From assembly GCF_000373785.1 (NCBI RefSeq), contig NZ_KB892380.1, forward strand, positions 114,860-178,859: a stretch of DNA of 64,000 nucleotides. The letters are read 5' to 3'. Below are positions 62,772 through 64,000 of the stretch, piece after piece. Below the pieces are notes generated by a model that was not told the origin of the DNA, did no database searches, and saw only the letters and a list, made by a program, of their open reading frames with translations. This DNA comes from Erysipelothrix tonsillarum DSM 14972. Lineage in GTDB: Bacteria; Bacillota_I; Bacilli_A; Erysipelotrichales; Erysipelotrichaceae. How positions within the stretch are numbered: the first letter of the stretch is position 1; every line of letters starts with the position of its first letter. The position numbers were made by a program, and so were the translations under genes.

Positions 62772-63434
62772 ATGAATCAAAACGAATTAGCAAATCAAGT
62801 TCTTATTAATGAGATTAAAACGTTACTCACTGCTTTGAGTCAATATCTCGGCGAAAGTTGTGAAATTGTCTTACACAGTCTTCAAGATTATACCAACTCT
62901 GTGATTTTTATTGCGAATGGACATCATACCGGTCGTAAAGTTGGTGCTCCAATTACTGATTATGCATTAGATATCCTTAAACAAATCGAATCTGAGGAAG
63001 ATGACAATCCCAACAGCCGCAGTAAGCAATATTTTACACGTAATACAAACCAACAATGTTTAAAATCAAGTACTACCGTCATCAAAGGCATCGAAGGAGA
63101 GCCCATTGCTCTTGTATGCTTCAATTGGAATTTAAATGATCCTTTTCATAAAGTTATGGCATCGTTTATTCCTGAATCATTTGGTGAAACAGATGCAACC
63201 GAAACTTTTGCGGAGACGGTTGATGATTTAATGGTTAATGTGACTCAAAAAGTCATTCAAGAAGTGGATGCCGATGAAACGATTAGTTTCAATCAGCGTA
63301 ATAAAACAATTATCCAACGTTTGTATGAACGCGGTATTTTTGAACTCAAAGATGCTCCAATTCGTGTTGCGGAATCTTTAAAAATTTCACGTAATACGGT
63401 TTATTTGCATTTGCGGAATCTAGAAGAAAAATAA
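62772..63434 (+). CDS. YheO-type PAS/HTH transcriptional regulator
   Basis: A 220-residue regulator. The N-terminal YheO-type PAS domain (LGESCEIVLHSL and the GRKVGAPITD region, about 12-120) is followed by a C-terminal HTH (RLYERGIFELKDAPIRVAESLKISRNTVYLHLRNL), as in the YheO family. Start is ATG 62772 after GTGGAGGG; a longer frame upstream lies in the promoter region. YheO-type regulators are often close to ridA-type and amino acid catabolism genes, and a ridA gene starts downstream in the window. The signal is unknown. Confidence 0.85.
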   Translation: MNQNELANQVLINEIKTLLTALSQYLGESCEIVLHSLQDYTNSVIFIANGHHTGRKVGAPITDYALDILKQIESEEDDNPNSRSKQYFTRNTNQQCLKSSTTVIKGIEGEPIALVCFNWNLNDPFHKVMASFIPESFGETDATETFAETVDDLMVNVTQKVIQEVDADETISFNQRNKTIIQRLYERGIFELKDAPIRVAESLKISRNTVYLHLRNLEEK

Positions 63435-63464
63435 AAAACAATCCATTCTCACGGATTGTTTTTT
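63433..63464. terminator. Bidirectional terminator between YheO-type gene and membrane protein
   Basis: AAAAAACAATCC pairs with GGATTGTTTTTT around an 8-base loop, with T tracts on both strands; it can end both converging genes. Confidence 0.85.
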
Positions 63465-63844
63465 ATTTTTCGTTTTCGGATAACTTCCTGATACTTCAGT
63501 ATAAGATCCACAGATCCTACCCCCACAAGCAACAACAGTGCTACACAGTATGCCAATTCTAACTTGTGTGTAACCCATAGCAACACGGTCCCTAATAAAA
63601 GAAACATAAGAAAAACAAATAAGAACCGTATTTCTTTCTCAAGATCACGCAGTTCTAAGTCCGCTAATTTATGTTTATCATACTTAACGATCCCAAAACC
63701 TGCCATGATAATTGCAATATACAAAAGATATGTGGTGATAAAGTAAAAGTCGCCTTTCACCGAAACCAATAACCATCCAATGCCGATTGCGATAATTATA
63801 AAAATCGGAGCATATAATCGTAAAGCTTCTTTGATTTTTTTCAT
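63449..63844 (-). CDS. Uncharacterised membrane protein, about four membrane segments
   Basis: A 131-residue protein with four likely membrane segments (about 11-31, 36-55, 73-91 and 97-115) and a charged loop rich in KHKLADLELRDLEKEI between the second and third. I do not recognise the family. Start ATG 63844 follows AGGTGGGTGAT; a GTG at 63856 is an alternative. It lies between the ridA gene and the convergent YheO-type gene. Confidence 0.75.
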   Translation of the reverse strand: MKKIKEALRLYAPIFIIIAIGIGWLLVSVKGDFYFITTYLLYIAIIMAGFGIVKYDKHKLADLELRDLEKEIRFLFVFLMFLLLGTVLLWVTHKLELAYCVALLLLVGVGSVDLILKYQEVIRKRKIKNNP

Positions 63845-63883
63845 CAAATCACCCACCTAGTAATTATATACTACCATATTTTC

Positions 63884-64000
63884 TTATCGAATATGTGCGA
63901 TAACTTCGATTTCAATCTCAGCATCCATCGGTAATTTCCCTACTTGAAAGGCACTCCGTGCCGGAAGTACTTCATTAAAATAGCGTGCATAGATTTCATT
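63884..64000 (-). CDS. RidA (YjgF/UK114) family protein, C-terminal part
   Basis: The last 39 codons of a RidA protein, cut by the window edge. [20 protein letters not shown] and [16 protein letters not shown] match the family end, including the conserved PARSAFQV with the catalytic Arg and the VEIEVIA finish. RidA hydrolyses reactive enamine or imine intermediates made by PLP enzymes such as serine/threonine dehydratase. Confidence 0.9.
   Translation of the reverse strand, partial: NEIYARYFNEVLPARSAFQVGKLPMDAEIEIEVIAHIR

Overview
This window looks like chromosomal DNA of a low-GC Firmicute, most likely a member of the Erysipelotrichia close to Erysipelothrix. The grounds are the AT-rich composition, Gram-positive gene orders (comFA-comFC-secA-prfB-ftsE-ftsX; rpsF-ssb-rpsR; yybS-gdpP-rplI-dnaB; walJ-htrA-rlmH; tdk-prfA-prmC-tsaC-rpiB-glyA-upp), strong AGGAGG-type ribosome binding sites and short rho-independent terminators. 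The genus is inferred from gene content; the sequence alone does not prove it. About six in seven genes lie on the minus strand, which suggests one replication arm with the origin beyond the right edge. I saw no rRNA, tRNA, CRISPR array or prophage.

Layout. 1-10.6 kb (minus, except one LOG-family gene): a ctpA-type protease start, two tandem CwlO-like coiled-coil/M23 peptidases coupled to ftsX and ftsE, a YitT membrane protein, prfB with its programmed frameshift, secA and a cold-shock gene. 10.6-20.9 kb: comFC/comFA, a three-gene cluster of SPFH, NfeD and an unknown protein, a HAD phosphatase, a DEDDh exonuclease, htpG behind a CIRCE operator, a ClC channel, a lipoprotein and a glycosyltransferase. 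20.9-24.8 kb (plus): niaR, niaX, an ArsC/Spx-like protein, yaaA and an SDR protein, followed by a decayed IS3-family element. 24.8-33.9 kb: a Nudix protein, rplA/rplK, a GNAT protein, transketolase, phosphohexomutase, HPr, rlmH, htrA and walJ. 33.9-43.3 kb: two tandem LysM-G5-M23 peptidases, dnaB, rplI, gdpP, a YybS-like protein, rpsR-ssb-rpsF and an IspD-like protein. 43.3-54.9 kb: a LysR regulator divergent from a two-gene chromate-type transporter, lysS, hslO, ftsH, hpt, tilS, a PemK-fold protein, an mreB homologue, a YwzB-like protein and a cation/proton antiporter. 54.9-64 kb: a fluoride riboswitch, cutC, the upp-to-tdk cluster, rpmE, GNAT and small membrane proteins, a YheO-type regulator and the end of a ridA gene.

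How the parts fit. Much of the window is core machinery: translation (RF1, RF2, PrmC, S6, S18, L1, L9, L11, L31, LysRS, TilS, RlmH, TsaC), secretion and membrane quality control (SecA, FtsH, HtrA, SPFH/NfeD) and cell-wall growth (FtsEX, four M23 hydrolases, MreB, WalJ). The most interesting non-core signals are regulatory: a fluoride riboswitch with an overlapping terminator ahead of an antiporter, a pair of NiaR-like palindromes of which one can also fold as a terminator, and a CIRCE box on htpG. The least explained proteins are the PemK-fold gene next to mreB, the 126-residue protein coupled to NfeD-SPFH, and the IspD-like protein with an altered nucleotide-binding loop. I found no clearly new multi-gene system; the best candidates for new biology are the two tandem M23 pairs and the riboswitch-controlled antiporter.
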